Shown: positions 22,601 through 32,818, numbered from the stretch's first letter. The stretch: DNA of 45,755 nucleotides from Burkholderiaceae bacterium 16 (GCA_000955785.1 JYOD01000127.1:1-45755), one strand, 5' to 3'. Notes: generated by a model from the sequence alone, not told the origin. Translations and numbers: made by a program.

Positions 22601-24864
22601 CAGGCGCCGTCGGGGAGCAGCCGCTCGCCGGCCGCGAAGTAGGCGCTGGCGGCGCCATAGGCCGTGGTCTTCATCGCGCGGTGGCCGGCGTCCTGGTTCA
22701 GCGCGGCCGCCTCGATGCGCTCGCCGGCGTCGGCGATGACATCGGCCGCCTGGTTGAACTGGTCGACCGCCTCGAACAGGGTGCCGCTGGCATGGCGGTC
22801 CAGCCGCTGCGCCAGCCGGCGCGCGAGCCTCAGGTGAAGGGCGGCGCGATCGGGTGCGGGGATCGCGCCATAGGCCGCCTCCTGGACCCGGTCGTGGGTG
22901 AAGTGATAACCGTCGTCGACTGCCACCACAAGGCCCGCGGCCACGGCATGCGACATCAGGCTGGCGATGCCGGCCTCGCTGGCATCCCACGCCTGGGCCG
23001 CGGTGGCCGAGGAGACCGCGCTGCCCAGGCAAGACAGCGCCGTCAGCAGCGCCCGCGTTTCGCGCGGCAGGCGCTGCAACTCCCCGGTGAGCAGGCCCAG
23101 CACGTCCATCTGGGCGTCCGGGGTTCCGGGGGCCGCGTCCACGCGCAGCAGGTCCGAGCGGTGGAGCGCGCGCAGGTACTGCAGGAAGAACAGCGGATTG
23201 CCGCCCGTCTTCCGGTAGACCAGCTGGGCGATGGCCTGCGCGCGATCGCCGCCACAGCGCAAGGTGTCGGCCACCAGCGCGGTCAGCGCCGGCGCGTCCA
23301 GCGGCGTCATCGCCATCTCGCCGCGCAGTACGCCGTGCTGGCGCAGCGCCTCAAGCCACTCGCCGGGCGCGCCGCCCTCGACGGCATCCGTGCGGCAGGT
23401 GCCGATAACCAGCAGGGGCTGCTGCAGCGGTGCCCGGCGCAGCGCGTCGAACACCTCCAGCGATTCGCGGTCGGTCCATTGCAGGTCGTCTAGCACCAGG
23501 ACCAGCGGCGGCGCCACCGACCCGAACACGCCGAGGAGGCGGCAGAATGCCTGCAGGAAACGTGTCTTTGCCTGGCCGGTGCCTGCCTCGCCGGCGCGCG
23601 GGCGACTCGGCAGCCAGGCCGCGAAGGCCGGCGCCAGCGCGACGAACATCTCCGCGTCGTCGCCAATCGCCGCGGCCATCGCCGCGGCCCAGCCCTGCTG
23701 CCGCGCGCCGGGCGAGGCACCGGCCTGCCTGGCGAGATCGGCGCAGATCTCCGCCACGGCTGCCAGCGGCGTACCCCGCTGGTGCTGCTGCGCCTTCGCG
23801 CGCGCCACCACGCCGCCTTCGGCCTCCAGCGATCTGCCGAAGGCCTCGGCCAGCGCGGATTTGCCGCTGCCGGCGCAGCCGGTGACCAGCACGTAGGAGG
23901 CCGCGGGCGCTGGTCCGCCCTGCTCGGTGGCCTCACGATACAGCCGGCGCAGTTCGTCCAGCGCATGCGCGCGGCCGTAGAGCCAGGTCGGTGAAGCAAA
24001 GCCGGCCGGGTCCGCGGGAACGCCGTCCGGTAGCGCATCCAGGCTGCCCCGGGCCTGCCAGGTACAGAGACAACGCCGCAGTTCGGCCGCCAGCGCGGCA
24101 GCGCTCGGGTAGCGCTCCTCGGGGGCCTTGGCCAGCAGGCGCATCACCATGGCCGAAAGCCCCCCCGGTATGCCGGCATTGCGTTCGGTGGGCACCACCG
24201 GCTGGCGCGCGAGATGGCTGTGCACCCAGGCGACCGGCTCGCTGGCCTCCAGCGGCAGCGCGCCGGTCAGCATCTGGTAGAAGGTCACGCCCAGCGCGTA
24301 GAGATCTGCGCGCGCGTCGATCGCGGACTCGCCACGGCCGGCCTGTTCCGGCGCCAGATACGCGAGGGTTCCCGCCAGCATCCGGAATGCCGCCGGGTGC
24401 GCGGCGCCGGGCGAGGCCACGGCGGCAATGCCGAAGCCCGCGATCCAGGCGCGCTGCCGGTCCGGCGCGACCAGCAGGTGGGCGGGCTTGATGTCCAGGT
24501 GGACCACGCCCGCGTCGTGCATGGCCGCCATCGCCTCGGCCACCGCGATGGCGATGTCGAGGAAGGCGTCCGTTGCCAACGGCTCGCCCAGCGACAGTGC
24601 CAGCGGCAAGCCACCCTGATCCGCGGCCACCAGGGCCGGCCGGCCATCGTAGCGGGTCAGGGCAAGCGGCACCGCTGCCCACTCGGGCCGCAGCAGGTGC
24701 TGCAAGGCGTACTCGTGCTCCAGGCGCCGTTGCACCGCGCCCGCATTGGCGGCCGAACCCGCCAGCGTGACCAGCACGGGCGCACATCCGGCGGCGGTCC
24801 CGCGCAGCAAGGCGATTTCGCCGTCCAGCAGATACTCGAATTGATAGTGGCGCAACGGATTCAT
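19681..24864 (-). CDS. Trifunctional Ser/Thr kinase-like / AAA ATPase / GAF / sensor histidine kinase
   Basis: 1727 residues. Order: kinase-like domain (~1-270) with HLDIKP at 122-127 and APEQ at 171-174; AAA/ATPase domain with Walker A GCAGSGKS at 329-336 and Walker B LVLVLDDLQW; a long helical, TPR-like region (~620-1220); GAF domain (~1290-1450); histidine kinase with phosphoacceptor His1496 (ASIAHEVNQPL) and HATPase (NLLVNAIQAM, DTGPGVE, GLGMGLSICRSIVEAHGG). No membrane segments, so cytoplasmic sensing via GAF. The kinase part lacks the beta-3 lysine, has His for the HRDxxxxN Asn, and GFG instead of DFG, so it is probably a pseudokinase. It is divergent from a single-domain receiver and convergent with the hydrolase operon. 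It probably phosphorylates one or both response regulators at 14.0 and 25.1 kb. Confidence 0.92.
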   Translation of the reverse strand: MNPLRHYQFEYLLDGEIALLRGTAAGCAPVLVTLAGSAANAGAVQRRLEHEYALQHLLRPEWAAVPLALTRYDGRPALVAADQGGLPLALSLGEPLATDAFLDIAIAVAEAMAAMHDAGVVHLDIKPAHLLVAPDRQRAWIAGFGIAAVASPGAAHPAAFRMLAGTLAYLAPEQAGRGESAIDARADLYALGVTFYQMLTGALPLEASEPVAWVHSHLARQPVVPTERNAGIPGGLSAMVMRLLAKAPEERYPSAAALAAELRRCLCTWQARGSLDALPDGVPADPAGFASPTWLYGRAHALDELRRLYREATEQGGPAPAASYVLVTGCAGSGKSALAEAFGRSLEAEGGVVARAKAQQHQRGTPLAAVAEICADLARQAGASPGARQQGWAAAMAAAIGDDAEMFVALAPAFAAWLPSRPRAGEAGTGQAKTRFLQAFCRLLGVFGSVAPPLVLVLDDLQWTDRESLEVFDALRRAPLQQPLLVIGTCRTDAVEGGAPGEWLEALRQHGVLRGEMAMTPLDAPALTALVADTLRCGGDRAQAIAQLVYRKTGGNPLFFLQYLRALHRSDLLRVDAAPGTPDAQMDVLGLLTGELQRLPRETRALLTALSCLGSAVSSATAAQAWDASEAGIASLMSHAVAAGLVVAVDDGYHFTHDRVQEAAYGAIPAPDRAALHLRLARRLAQRLDRHASGTLFEAVDQFNQAADVIADAGERIEAAALNQDAGHRAMKTTAYGAASAYFAAGERLLPDGAWETHHALALALAMGRAECEFVGGRLAAAAATLQDLGARARTPSELAAITRLRVAVHTALDQSDQAVQVGLAFIHTMGLDFQPQLQGQVEREYRRFLVLLGGRPVEALASLPRMHDPAWRATLSVLTEVMSPASFMDRNLRDLIPIWMAIISLEHGNDEASCIGYVHLGMTLGPRLGDYGLGYRLGKVGLALVAQEGMGRFRAKVHMCFGALLLPWTQPVRGGRELIERSFEEGRQSGDFNFAAYSRNQLVTHLLACGEPLAGVEAKIEMGLAFARTLGLGRVVDILDAQARYVAVLRGRVPGWAVPEAGAPGPHDIEARLQADPRLAVAACCYWIRKLQACFAVDDCRGALEAAGKAEPMLWAAPYFLEIADYHFFAALSLARLPRASGRHPGNEGGADLAAFDRHQCQMSAWARENPANFGARAGILAAEAARLARDPLQAMRHYERAARLARDQDLLHDEALAYELCARCCLEQDLTAPAMAYLRRASDAYGRWGAEGQVDKLDACARALDASGMGTVCATPDRPHAAAAQPATYIGPAAQLDLDTAIKATQVLAGEMQLDRLIEALLTTTLQQAAAQRALLFLWQDGALRLAAQARTERAGIAVYLNPAGAAYPRTVVDAALATRSDFVLDNAKSHARFGQDPDVQLRSVRSVACLALVKQGEQVGLLYLENNLADALFTGRRINLLSLLASQAAISLENARLYAELLRQNQERQRVQAELAHVSRVTTLGELAASIAHEVNQPLTGIVTYGGACLRWINRPEPDLGEARHAVENMIAEGLRASEVIRRIRALARKDDSRRQPFHLGELADETLLMVRHQAEFHGIAVAQQYAAGLPQVLGDRIQLQQVIINLLVNAIQAMSSRAQGQHELRISTARQADGQALLRVEDTGPGVEAGQIDKLFEAFYTTRSEGLGMGLSICRSIVEAHGGCIWAESPARAALPAGQHPGGPGAAFCFTLPVPQPQPQPQQ
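19686..19709. repeat. Hexanucleotide microsatellite GCTGCG x4 in the kinase 3' end
   Basis: Four perfect units encode the Pro-Gln repeat at the C-terminus of the giant kinase. In-frame slippage would only lengthen or shorten this tail. Confidence 0.7.
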
Positions 24865-25124
24865 CGAACCTTGGAAGGCTTCATCGAAGCTGGGAGCTGT
24901 CTGGCGCAGGCGAGACGGCGTATGGAAGTATACCGCGCGGGCCCGGCTCCTCCGCCGCGCAGGAAGGCGTCGGCAGAGGCAGCCATCCCATACCTTGGTA
25001 TTAGCCGCGGCGGCCAGTGCGCTGGCCGGATCCGCACAATACCACCGTATGATTCCACGGAGCGCGCCGGCGCGTTATCCTCGACACAATCGATGGGAGT
25101 CTTTCGCCAGCTTCGTCATCGCTC

Positions 25125-25544
25125 ATGACAACCGAGGAACACCGTGTGACAGCCACCCCGGTGATCGCCATCGTCGACGACGATGCTTCTGTCCGGCAAG
25201 CCCTGGGAAGCCTGCTCCGCTCCTTCGACATGGTTGTCGAACTCTACGCAAGCGGGAACGAGCTGCTGCAGTCCCACGCCCTCAATGCCGTCTCGTGCCT
25301 GGTCACCGACGTGCAGATGCCCGCGATGAACGGCTTCGCGCTATGCGAGGCCCTGCGCATGCGCGGGCTGTCCATCCCCGTCATCTTCATGACGGCATTC
25401 CCCGAGGAAAGCTACCGGCAACGCGCGGAGGCGCTCGGCGCCATCTGTTGTCTCAGCAAGCCCTTCACGGACTCCGAGATCATCCAATGCATCGAGAATG
25501 CCCTCGCGCGCGGCGCGGCCAAGACGCCGCAGGAAAGGCGCTGA
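25125..25544 (+). CDS. Single-domain response regulator (receiver only)
   Basis: 139 residues, a complete receiver with no output domain. Acidic pocket IVDDD (16-20), phosphoacceptor Asp62 (LVTDVQMP), Thr90 (FMTAF) and Lys112 (LSKPF). FixJ-like in type. Divergent from the giant kinase with 260 bases between the starts. It may act as a phosphate shuttle or sink between the kinase and the FixJ-type regulator at 14.0 kb, or by protein contact. The MFS gene begins two bases after its stop, so the two are probably co-transcribed. Confidence 0.9.
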   Translation: MTTEEHRVTATPVIAIVDDDASVRQALGSLLRSFDMVVELYASGNELLQSHALNAVSCLVTDVQMPAMNGFALCEALRMRGLSIPVIFMTAFPEESYRQRAEALGAICCLSKPFTDSEIIQCIENALARGAAKTPQERR

Positions 25545-25546
25545 CG

Positions 25547-26749
25547 ATGTCCGGCACCGCGTTGACCCTGGCGCACGGCATGCGCGATGAACGGCTGGCC
25601 CCGGGGATGGCCGGCTTCTTTGCCGCCGCTTCGATCCGCGCCGCCGACACGCTGCTGCCGGCGCTGTCGCGCGACTTCGGCATTTCCGCCGGCATGTCCG
25701 GGGTGGCGGTGACCAGCTTCATGCTGGCCTATGCCGCCTTCCAGCTGATCTACGGGCCGCTGGCCGAGCGTCACGGCAAGCTGCGTGTGATCGCGTTCGC
25801 GCTGCTGGCCTGCGCGGCGGCCAATCTCAGCCAGTCGCTGGCGCCGAGCTTCCCGTGGCTGGTGGTGCTGCGCGCGATGGCCGGCGCGGCGGCGGCCGGA
25901 GTGGTGCCGATCTGCCTGGCGCGCCTGGGCGATACCGAGCCGCTGGCCTCGCGCCAGGGCCTGCTCGCGCGCTACTCGGTGGCCACCATCTGCAGGTTGA
26001 TGACGGGCCAGTGGCTGTCCGGCCTGATCGCCGACACGCTGGGCTGGCGCGCCGCCTTCGTGCTGCTGGCGGCGGGCTTTGCCGTCGTGGCCGCCGTGGT
26101 GGCCAGGCTGGCCCGCCACGACGAAACGCCGGCCCGCTGGCGGCAGGCCAGCCCCGACCTGCGGCCCAGGGCCACCGCCCTGCTCCAGTCCGCCTGGGTG
26201 CGCCGGGTGCTCTGCATGACGCTGCTGCTGGGCTTCGTGTGCCCAAGCGTGTTCGCCTTCGTGGCGACCTATCTGAAGTACCACTTCGGCTTGTCGCTGG
26301 CAGCGGCCGGTGCCATCACGGCCATGCACGGCATCGGCGGGCTGCTGTATGCAGGCCTCGCGCCGGCGCTGATCCGCCGGCTGGGACGCTGGCGCCTGGC
26401 GTGCCTGTCGGCCGTGCTGCTGAGCGCGGGCATGGCCTGCATCGCGCTCGGGCAGCACTGGCTGTGGATCGCCGCCGGCTGCCTGGCAGGCGGTTGCGGC
26501 TACTACATCGTGCTGAACGCCATGCAGACCATCGCCACGCAGATGGCCCCCACGCAGCGGGCCAACGCCGTCGCCCTGTTCGCGTTCTGCCTGTTCGCGG
26601 GCCAGGGCCTGGGCGTGCTGCTCGCCGCGCGGCTGGTGGACACGGCTGGCATCCCGGCCCTGTTCGGCATCGGCGCGGTCCTGGTGCTGCTGCTGGTGCT
26701 CGAGATATCCAGGCAACTGCGGCGGCGCCCCGAAGCCGCCCTGCCCTGA
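25547..26749 (+). CDS. MFS transporter (Bcr/CflA-like drug efflux type)
   Basis: 400 residues with 12 predicted membrane helices. ADTLLPALSRDFGIS after helix 1 and LIYGPLAERHGKLR between helices 2 and 3 (motif A) are typical of DHA1-type exporters. Start ATG 25547 is two bases behind the receiver gene stop, indicating coupling, so the earlier in-frame region overlapping the receiver gene is ignored. Substrate unknown. Confidence 0.88.
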   Translation: MSGTALTLAHGMRDERLAPGMAGFFAAASIRAADTLLPALSRDFGISAGMSGVAVTSFMLAYAAFQLIYGPLAERHGKLRVIAFALLACAAANLSQSLAPSFPWLVVLRAMAGAAAAGVVPICLARLGDTEPLASRQGLLARYSVATICRLMTGQWLSGLIADTLGWRAAFVLLAAGFAVVAAVVARLARHDETPARWRQASPDLRPRATALLQSAWVRRVLCMTLLLGFVCPSVFAFVATYLKYHFGLSLAAAGAITAMHGIGGLLYAGLAPALIRRLGRWRLACLSAVLLSAGMACIALGQHWLWIAAGCLAGGCGYYIVLNAMQTIATQMAPTQRANAVALFAFCLFAGQGLGVLLAARLVDTAGIPALFGIGAVLVLLLVLEISRQLRRRPEAALP

Positions 26750-26765
26750 CCGGGCTTCAGCCCGG
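26750..26765. terminator. Hairpin between convergent MFS genes
   Basis: CCGGGC-TTCA-GCCCGG directly after the stop of the plus-strand gene and across the stop codon of the minus-strand gene. It could serve both directions, but no U-tract follows. Confidence 0.5.
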
Positions 26766-28343
26766 CGCAGCCAGGTGCCGCGCGCCGGGCGGCATGGCGC
26801 CACGGCGGAAACCCTGCACGCGGGTCTGGATCGCCTTGTCGTTCATGGTGTGGCGCTCGTGCTGGCGCAGATGCTCCAGCCACGACTCCACCAGGAAGGT
26901 TTCGACGAAGCGGCCGGGCGCGGCCAGGTCCTCGTAGACGCCCCAGGACAACGCGCCGCCGCGGCGGCGGATGCGACGCATCTCCTGCACGGCCTTGGCA
27001 AACTCCGTGGCCTGATCCGGTGCCACGTCGTACTCCACGCAGATCATCACCGGCCCCCGGTCATGCGAGACGTCCAGCGTCCCGGGATGCAGGTAGCCCG
27101 ACGGCGCCAGGTCCAGTTCCGGCGACACGCCCAGGCGCCAGCGCAGCGCCGTGGCACTGGCCAGGGCCAGGCCCGCGGCTGCGATCACCAGCGCAGAGGG
27201 AATGCCAAGCAGCCCGGCCGTCTTTCCCCACAGCGCGCTGCCAGCGGTCATGGCGCCGAAGAAGACGGTCAGGTAGGCCGCCAGCGCGCGCGCCTTGACC
27301 CAGCCCGCCGCGCTGCGCTGGGCAGCCACGTTAAGCGTGGACAGCACCGCGATCCATGCCAGCCCGGCGAACAGCAGCGCCGCCGCCAGCAGCCAGAACT
27401 GGCGCACATAGGCCAGCGCCAGCAGGCTCAGCGCGAACAGCAGGCTGGCCAGCACCATCAGGCGGTCGGCCGGGATGCGGCGTTGCAGCCTGGGCAGCAA
27501 CAGCGCGCCGCCGACCGCGCCCAGCCCGATGCTGGTCAGCAGCAAGCCGTAGCCGCCCGGGCCCAGGCCCAGTTCCCGCCGTGCCACCAGCGGCAGCAGC
27601 GCCCAGCCGGCGCTGGCGAAGAGGAAGAACGCCACCGCCCGCACCAGCACGATCCGCAGCAGTGGCGCGGCCTCCACGTAGCGCAGCCCCGCGCGCACCG
27701 CCGAGAAGAAATGCTCCGGCGGCAAATTGCGCCGGGCAGGCTCCGATTTCCAGCGCACCAAGACCAGCAGGACGCCCGACACCGACAGCGCATTGAGCAG
27801 GAACACCGCCGCGGGCCCGGCGAACGACAGGATCAGGCCGCCCAGCGCGGGCCCGATGGCACGGCTGATATTGATGCCCAGCGAGTTCAGGGCGATCGCC
27901 GGCGGCAGGTCGGCATTGGCCACCAGCTCCGGCACGATGGCCTGGAACGGGGGCGAGCTCATCGCCGCTCCGGTGCTCAGCAAGAACGCGGCAAGCAGCA
28001 AGATATGGGCGTTGACCAGGCCGGCCAGCGCCAGCACGCCCAGCACCAGCGCCACGGCCAGCGTCCACAGTTGCGCGAAGATCAGGTAGCGTCGCCGGTC
28101 CACAATGTCGGCAAGCACCCCGGAAGGCAGCGCGAACAGGAACATCGGCAGGCTGCCCGCGGCCTGCACCAGAGCCACCATCAGCGGGTCCGGGTCGAGC
28201 GACGTCATCAGCCAACTGGCACCGACGTCGTTCATCCAGGTGCCCACGTTGGACGCCACGGTGGCAATCCACAGCATGCGGAATGTGCGGTGCCGCAGCG
28301 GGCTCCAGGGAGAACCGGCGGCGCCGGCTTGGGATTCGGTCAT
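26757..28343 (-). CDS. MFS transporter (EntS/MFS_3 type) with C-terminal cytoplasmic domain
   Basis: 528 residues. About 12 helices in residues 20-420 with the MFS_3 signature (RHRTFRMLWIATVASNVGTW and MNDVGASWLM at the start, LPSGVLADIVDRRRYL as motif A). Residues ~430-528 form a soluble tail (VMICVEYDVAPDQATEF, AVQEMRRIRRRGGAL, FVETFLVESWLEHLRQHERHT) resembling an antibiotic-biosynthesis-monooxygenase (ABM) ferredoxin-like fold. Such tails are known in this MFS group, but their role is unclear. Relatives export siderophores or drugs. Converges with the MFS gene at 25547. Confidence 0.88.
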   Translation of the reverse strand: MTESQAGAAGSPWSPLRHRTFRMLWIATVASNVGTWMNDVGASWLMTSLDPDPLMVALVQAAGSLPMFLFALPSGVLADIVDRRRYLIFAQLWTLAVALVLGVLALAGLVNAHILLLAAFLLSTGAAMSSPPFQAIVPELVANADLPPAIALNSLGINISRAIGPALGGLILSFAGPAAVFLLNALSVSGVLLVLVRWKSEPARRNLPPEHFFSAVRAGLRYVEAAPLLRIVLVRAVAFFLFASAGWALLPLVARRELGLGPGGYGLLLTSIGLGAVGGALLLPRLQRRIPADRLMVLASLLFALSLLALAYVRQFWLLAAALLFAGLAWIAVLSTLNVAAQRSAAGWVKARALAAYLTVFFGAMTAGSALWGKTAGLLGIPSALVIAAAGLALASATALRWRLGVSPELDLAPSGYLHPGTLDVSHDRGPVMICVEYDVAPDQATEFAKAVQEMRRIRRRGGALSWGVYEDLAAPGRFVETFLVESWLEHLRQHERHTMNDKAIQTRVQGFRRGAMPPGARHLAAPG

Positions 28344-28600
28344 AGGTAGGTGGCTAGGTTTCCGGGGGCCGCCGCCCCGTCATGCGGCCGACGGCCAGAA
28401 GCACCCGCAGGCGCGGCAGGCGGCGATGCCACCGGTCGATTGCCGCATTGTGCAAACACCGTCACGGCCCGTCTACTCATACCATCGGACAGTGGCGTCC
28501 GGCGCGGGCAACACCTATCATCGGGCACCGAACCGGTCCAACCCTCGGTTGCCCTGCAGCCCCATCGCCGAATGATCCTGTCCGTGCCGCGCGCGCCGCC

Positions 28601-29908
<1,308 letters not shown>

Positions 29909-30193
29909 GATGTTCAACCTCGGTTTGGAAGCAGCGTCGAAGGACGTTTCTGCGGTCAGGGCTGGCAAGCGGCCCCGCAGGTGCGGCCGCCAAGGGGGCG
30001 GCGTTGCACGCAGGGTACGCAAGGCGAGCCGGCCGCGCTTTTGCGCGCGTGCTGCTTTTGTTCCGTTTGCACGGCCGGTGCGTTGCGGGGCGGCACGGCC
30101 TCAAACCATAGGATGAAGGACTGCTACCGAGTGGACGCCGGAAAGGCCGGCCGTGTGGGATTCACCAGCGGCCCGGCCAGAGGCTGAACGCCT

Positions 30194-31111
30194 TCAGCAG
30201 CCAACCCCGCGGCGCCAGTTGCCGGGCGATACGCCGAGCGCCCGCGAGAACGCGTGGGTGAAATGGCTCTGGTCGGAGAAGCCGCAGGCGATGGCCACCT
30301 GCGCCAATGGCAGCGCCGTGTCGCGCAGCAGTGTGCGGGCGCGCTCCAGACGCAGCGCCATCAGCCATTGATAGGGGGCCTGCCCGGTGGTATCGCGGAA
30401 GGCGCGGGTGAAATGGCTGCGCGACAGCCTGCAGGCATCCGCGATGTCCGCGATGGACAGGTCACCGTCGATCTGCGCGGCCAGCATTTCCTTGGCCATC
30501 GCCAGGCTGCGTTGCGACAGCAAGCGGTTGGTCTTGGGCGTGGCCACCCTGGCATTGCCATAGTGCTCGACCAGATAGGTGCCGATGGCGAATCCCAGCT
30601 GGTCGACGTACAGCCTGCTGGCGTTCTCGGGCCGGCTGAGCGCCGGCACCGCCGCCTGCGCCAGATGCGCCAGCACATGGTCCCGCTCACCCGCCGCGCC
30701 GCGCAGCCCCCGGATGCGCGAACGGCCTAGTTCCCCGCTGGTGCGTTCGATGAAGGCACGGGAAATATCCAGCAGGATGAAATCGAATTGGCCATAGAAA
30801 TCGGCCTTGTAGTCCTCGCCGAAATTCCGTATGTAGATGGAGCTGTTCTCGAAGTCATGGGTGGTCGCGCGATGTGCATGGAATATCCGGCGGCGATGTC
30901 CCGTGCACAGTGAAATACCCACCAGGAACCCGCGATCCGATGCCGGGGTGGACACCTGGCTGGCATTGCCGCTGGCCGAGGTCTTGCGATGGAACTGGAT
31001 CTCGCTGCCGGCGAGCGTCTGATCGTTGCGGAGCGCCGCCGCTGCGCAACCGAATGCGTCGGTCGCGCCGGAGGCGGCGAGTGGAGTGGGGGCGCCTGCG
31101 TTTGCGGACAT
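30194..31111 (-). CDS. AraC family transcriptional regulator (cupin-less N-terminal domain)
   Basis: 305 residues from ATG 31109-31111 (MSANAGAP). The C-terminal ~100 residues contain two helix-turn-helix motifs: DLSIADIADACRLSRSHFTR and LAQVAIACGFSDQSHFTHAF, with the family's P..W.. ending. The N-terminal part has a beta-rich sensor (FLVGISLCTGHRRRIF, YGQFDFILLDISRAFIE). Longer in-frame ORF upstream runs into the intergenic region and is not used. The gene is divergent from the cytochrome/molybdenum hydroxylase operon and is its probable activator; it may alternatively serve the MFS gene downstream. Confidence 0.9.
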   Translation of the reverse strand: MSANAGAPTPLAASGATDAFGCAAAALRNDQTLAGSEIQFHRKTSASGNASQVSTPASDRGFLVGISLCTGHRRRIFHAHRATTHDFENSSIYIRNFGEDYKADFYGQFDFILLDISRAFIERTSGELGRSRIRGLRGAAGERDHVLAHLAQAAVPALSRPENASRLYVDQLGFAIGTYLVEHYGNARVATPKTNRLLSQRSLAMAKEMLAAQIDGDLSIADIADACRLSRSHFTRAFRDTTGQAPYQWLMALRLERARTLLRDTALPLAQVAIACGFSDQSHFTHAFSRALGVSPGNWRRGVGC

Positions 31112-31537
31112 AGTGTTTTGTGTGAATCGACCTGCAAGCTGGCAATCGTCTTGCGGCCCGCGGCAGTTGCGGGCGCGCCAAGAATAGCAGAGCCATCCTG
31201 CATACACGCGAATACTTGCATGGCGGCATGCAGTGATGCGCAGTCCGTTCCTCGCGCGAATTTCCGAGGTGGCCTGCCAGGCACCTGCAGGGGCGTACGG
31301 CCCCGTGCAATCAGGCAACGCTGGCCTGGCTGCTCGCGCAGCCCTCTCATACTTTGGTCTGGGCGCCACAGACCACTCGCTGATTGTTGGCGGTCAACAC
31401 GGCTCCTACCATGCAACCCGAGCACAGTGCCTTCCCGCCGGCTGCCAAAGGTCCCGATGCATGGGATGCGTGCCACGGGCCTCCATCGACACCAGGACTA
31501 CCGTAATGAAATGGCGTCTCTTCCCGGCAGGGCAAGC
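31112..31537. promoter_or_regulatory. Divergent control region between AraC and the cytochrome/Mo-hydroxylase operon
   Basis: 426 bases, no credible gene. TGCATG-GCGG-CATGCA (31217-31232) is an inverted repeat, and a further TGCATA occurs about 25 bases before it; spaced half-sites of this kind suit an AraC dimer. The exact promoter elements could not be fixed. Confidence 0.4.
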
Positions 31538-32818
31538 ATGAAACGCCGGCCTGTCATTCTCGCCGCGGCAGGGGCAGCGGCGGCTGCCCTGGTGGCCGCG
31601 GCCTGCATCATGTGGGAGCCGGCCATCGCGCCGATCCCCGCGCCGGCGCCCTCTTCCTTCGACCGGGCGCTGACGCTGGAGGGCGCCCGCGTGGTCGCGC
31701 TCGGCGACTGCGCGGTGTGCCATACGGCCAAGGGCGGCCAGCCCTTTGGCGGTGGCCTGCCGCTGGTCACGCCGTTCGGCACGATCTACGCCACCAACAT
31801 CACGCCCGACGTGGAAACCGGCATCGGCAACTGGTCGCTGGACGCCTTCGCGCGCGCCATGCGGCACGGCATCGCGCGCGACGGCCACCAGCTCTACCCG
31901 GCGTTCCCATACATCCACTTCACCAGGATGTCGGACCGCGACATCGAGGCAGCTTATGCCTACCTGATGCGGCGCGAGCCCGTGACCGCCAAGCCACCCG
32001 CCAATGCGCTGATCTTCCCGCTCAACTTCCGGCCCCTGGTTGCCTTCTGGAACGTGCTGTTCCTGCGGCCGGGCGAAGCGCAGCGCGATCCCGCGCAAGA
32101 CGAAGCCTGGAACCGCGGCCGCCTGCTGGTGGACGGACTTGGCCACTGCGCCGCCTGCCACTCGCCGCTCAATGCGATCGGCGGGGAAAAACCGGGCCGC
32201 GCCTTCGCCGGCGGCGTGGTGGACAACTGGGAAGCGCCGCCGCTTAACCACCTTGTCAACGGGCCAGTGCCCTGGACCAAGGTGCAGCTCGCCACCTACC
32301 TGCGCACCGGCATCTCCCGCGCGCATGGCGCGGCAGCCGGCCCGATGCTACCGGTCACACTCGAACTGGCCACCGTGCCGGAGGCGGACGTCGATGCCAT
32401 CGCGACCTATCTGATGTCGCTGCAGAATCCGGCGCCCGCGCCAGCCGTGGTGCCGGTGTCGGCGGCCGCGCCTGACCAGTCCGCCATCGCGCGCGGCGCG
32501 ACGCTGTTCACCGGGGCATGCGCCGCCTGCCACGGCCTGGGTTCGCCGATGCAAAGCGTGGGCGGGCGCCCCAGCCTCCTCACCAGTTCCGCGGTCAACG
32601 CGAGCACGCCGCGCAACGCCATCCAGATGATGCTGCAGGGCGTGGCGTGGAACGGCGAGGACGCCATGCACTACATGCCTGCGTTCGCGCAGGCCTTCGA
32701 CGACCAGCAGCTTGCCGACCTGGCGGCCTACCTGCGCGCCACCTACTCCCGGCAGCCGCCGTGGACCGGCGTGCAGGACACCATCGCGAACCTCAGGAAA
32801 GGGGACGAAGCGAGATGA
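31538..32818 (+). CDS. Tri-haem c-type cytochrome, electron acceptor of molybdenum hydroxylase
   Basis: 426 residues from ATG 31538 (GGCAGGG upstream); an in-frame ATG at 31511 is possible but has no site. The N-terminus has a membrane/export segment (~7-25). Three CxxCH haem sites: 58-62 (CAVCH), 204-208 (CAACH) and 328-332 (CAACH). This is the layout of the alcohol/aldehyde-dehydrogenase cytochrome subunits and of cytochromes paired with isoquinoline oxidoreductase-like or nicotinate dehydrogenase-like enzymes. It would sit on the periplasmic side of the inner membrane and pass electrons to the respiratory chain. The stop overlaps the next start (ATGA), so the three subunits are translationally coupled. 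Confidence 0.9.
   Translation: MKRRPVILAAAGAAAAALVAAACIMWEPAIAPIPAPAPSSFDRALTLEGARVVALGDCAVCHTAKGGQPFGGGLPLVTPFGTIYATNITPDVETGIGNWSLDAFARAMRHGIARDGHQLYPAFPYIHFTRMSDRDIEAAYAYLMRREPVTAKPPANALIFPLNFRPLVAFWNVLFLRPGEAQRDPAQDEAWNRGRLLVDGLGHCAACHSPLNAIGGEKPGRAFAGGVVDNWEAPPLNHLVNGPVPWTKVQLATYLRTGISRAHGAAAGPMLPVTLELATVPEADVDAIATYLMSLQNPAPAPAVVPVSAAAPDQSAIARGATLFTGACAACHGLGSPMQSVGGRPSLLTSSAVNASTPRNAIQMMLQGVAWNGEDAMHYMPAFAQAFDDQQLADLAAYLRATYSRQPPWTGVQDTIANLRKGDEAR

Noticed and set aside
26775..28349. Plus-strand ORF of 524 codons opposite the MFS gene
   Set aside because: Gln/Arg/His-rich shadow; the minus strand encodes a complete 12-helix transporter.
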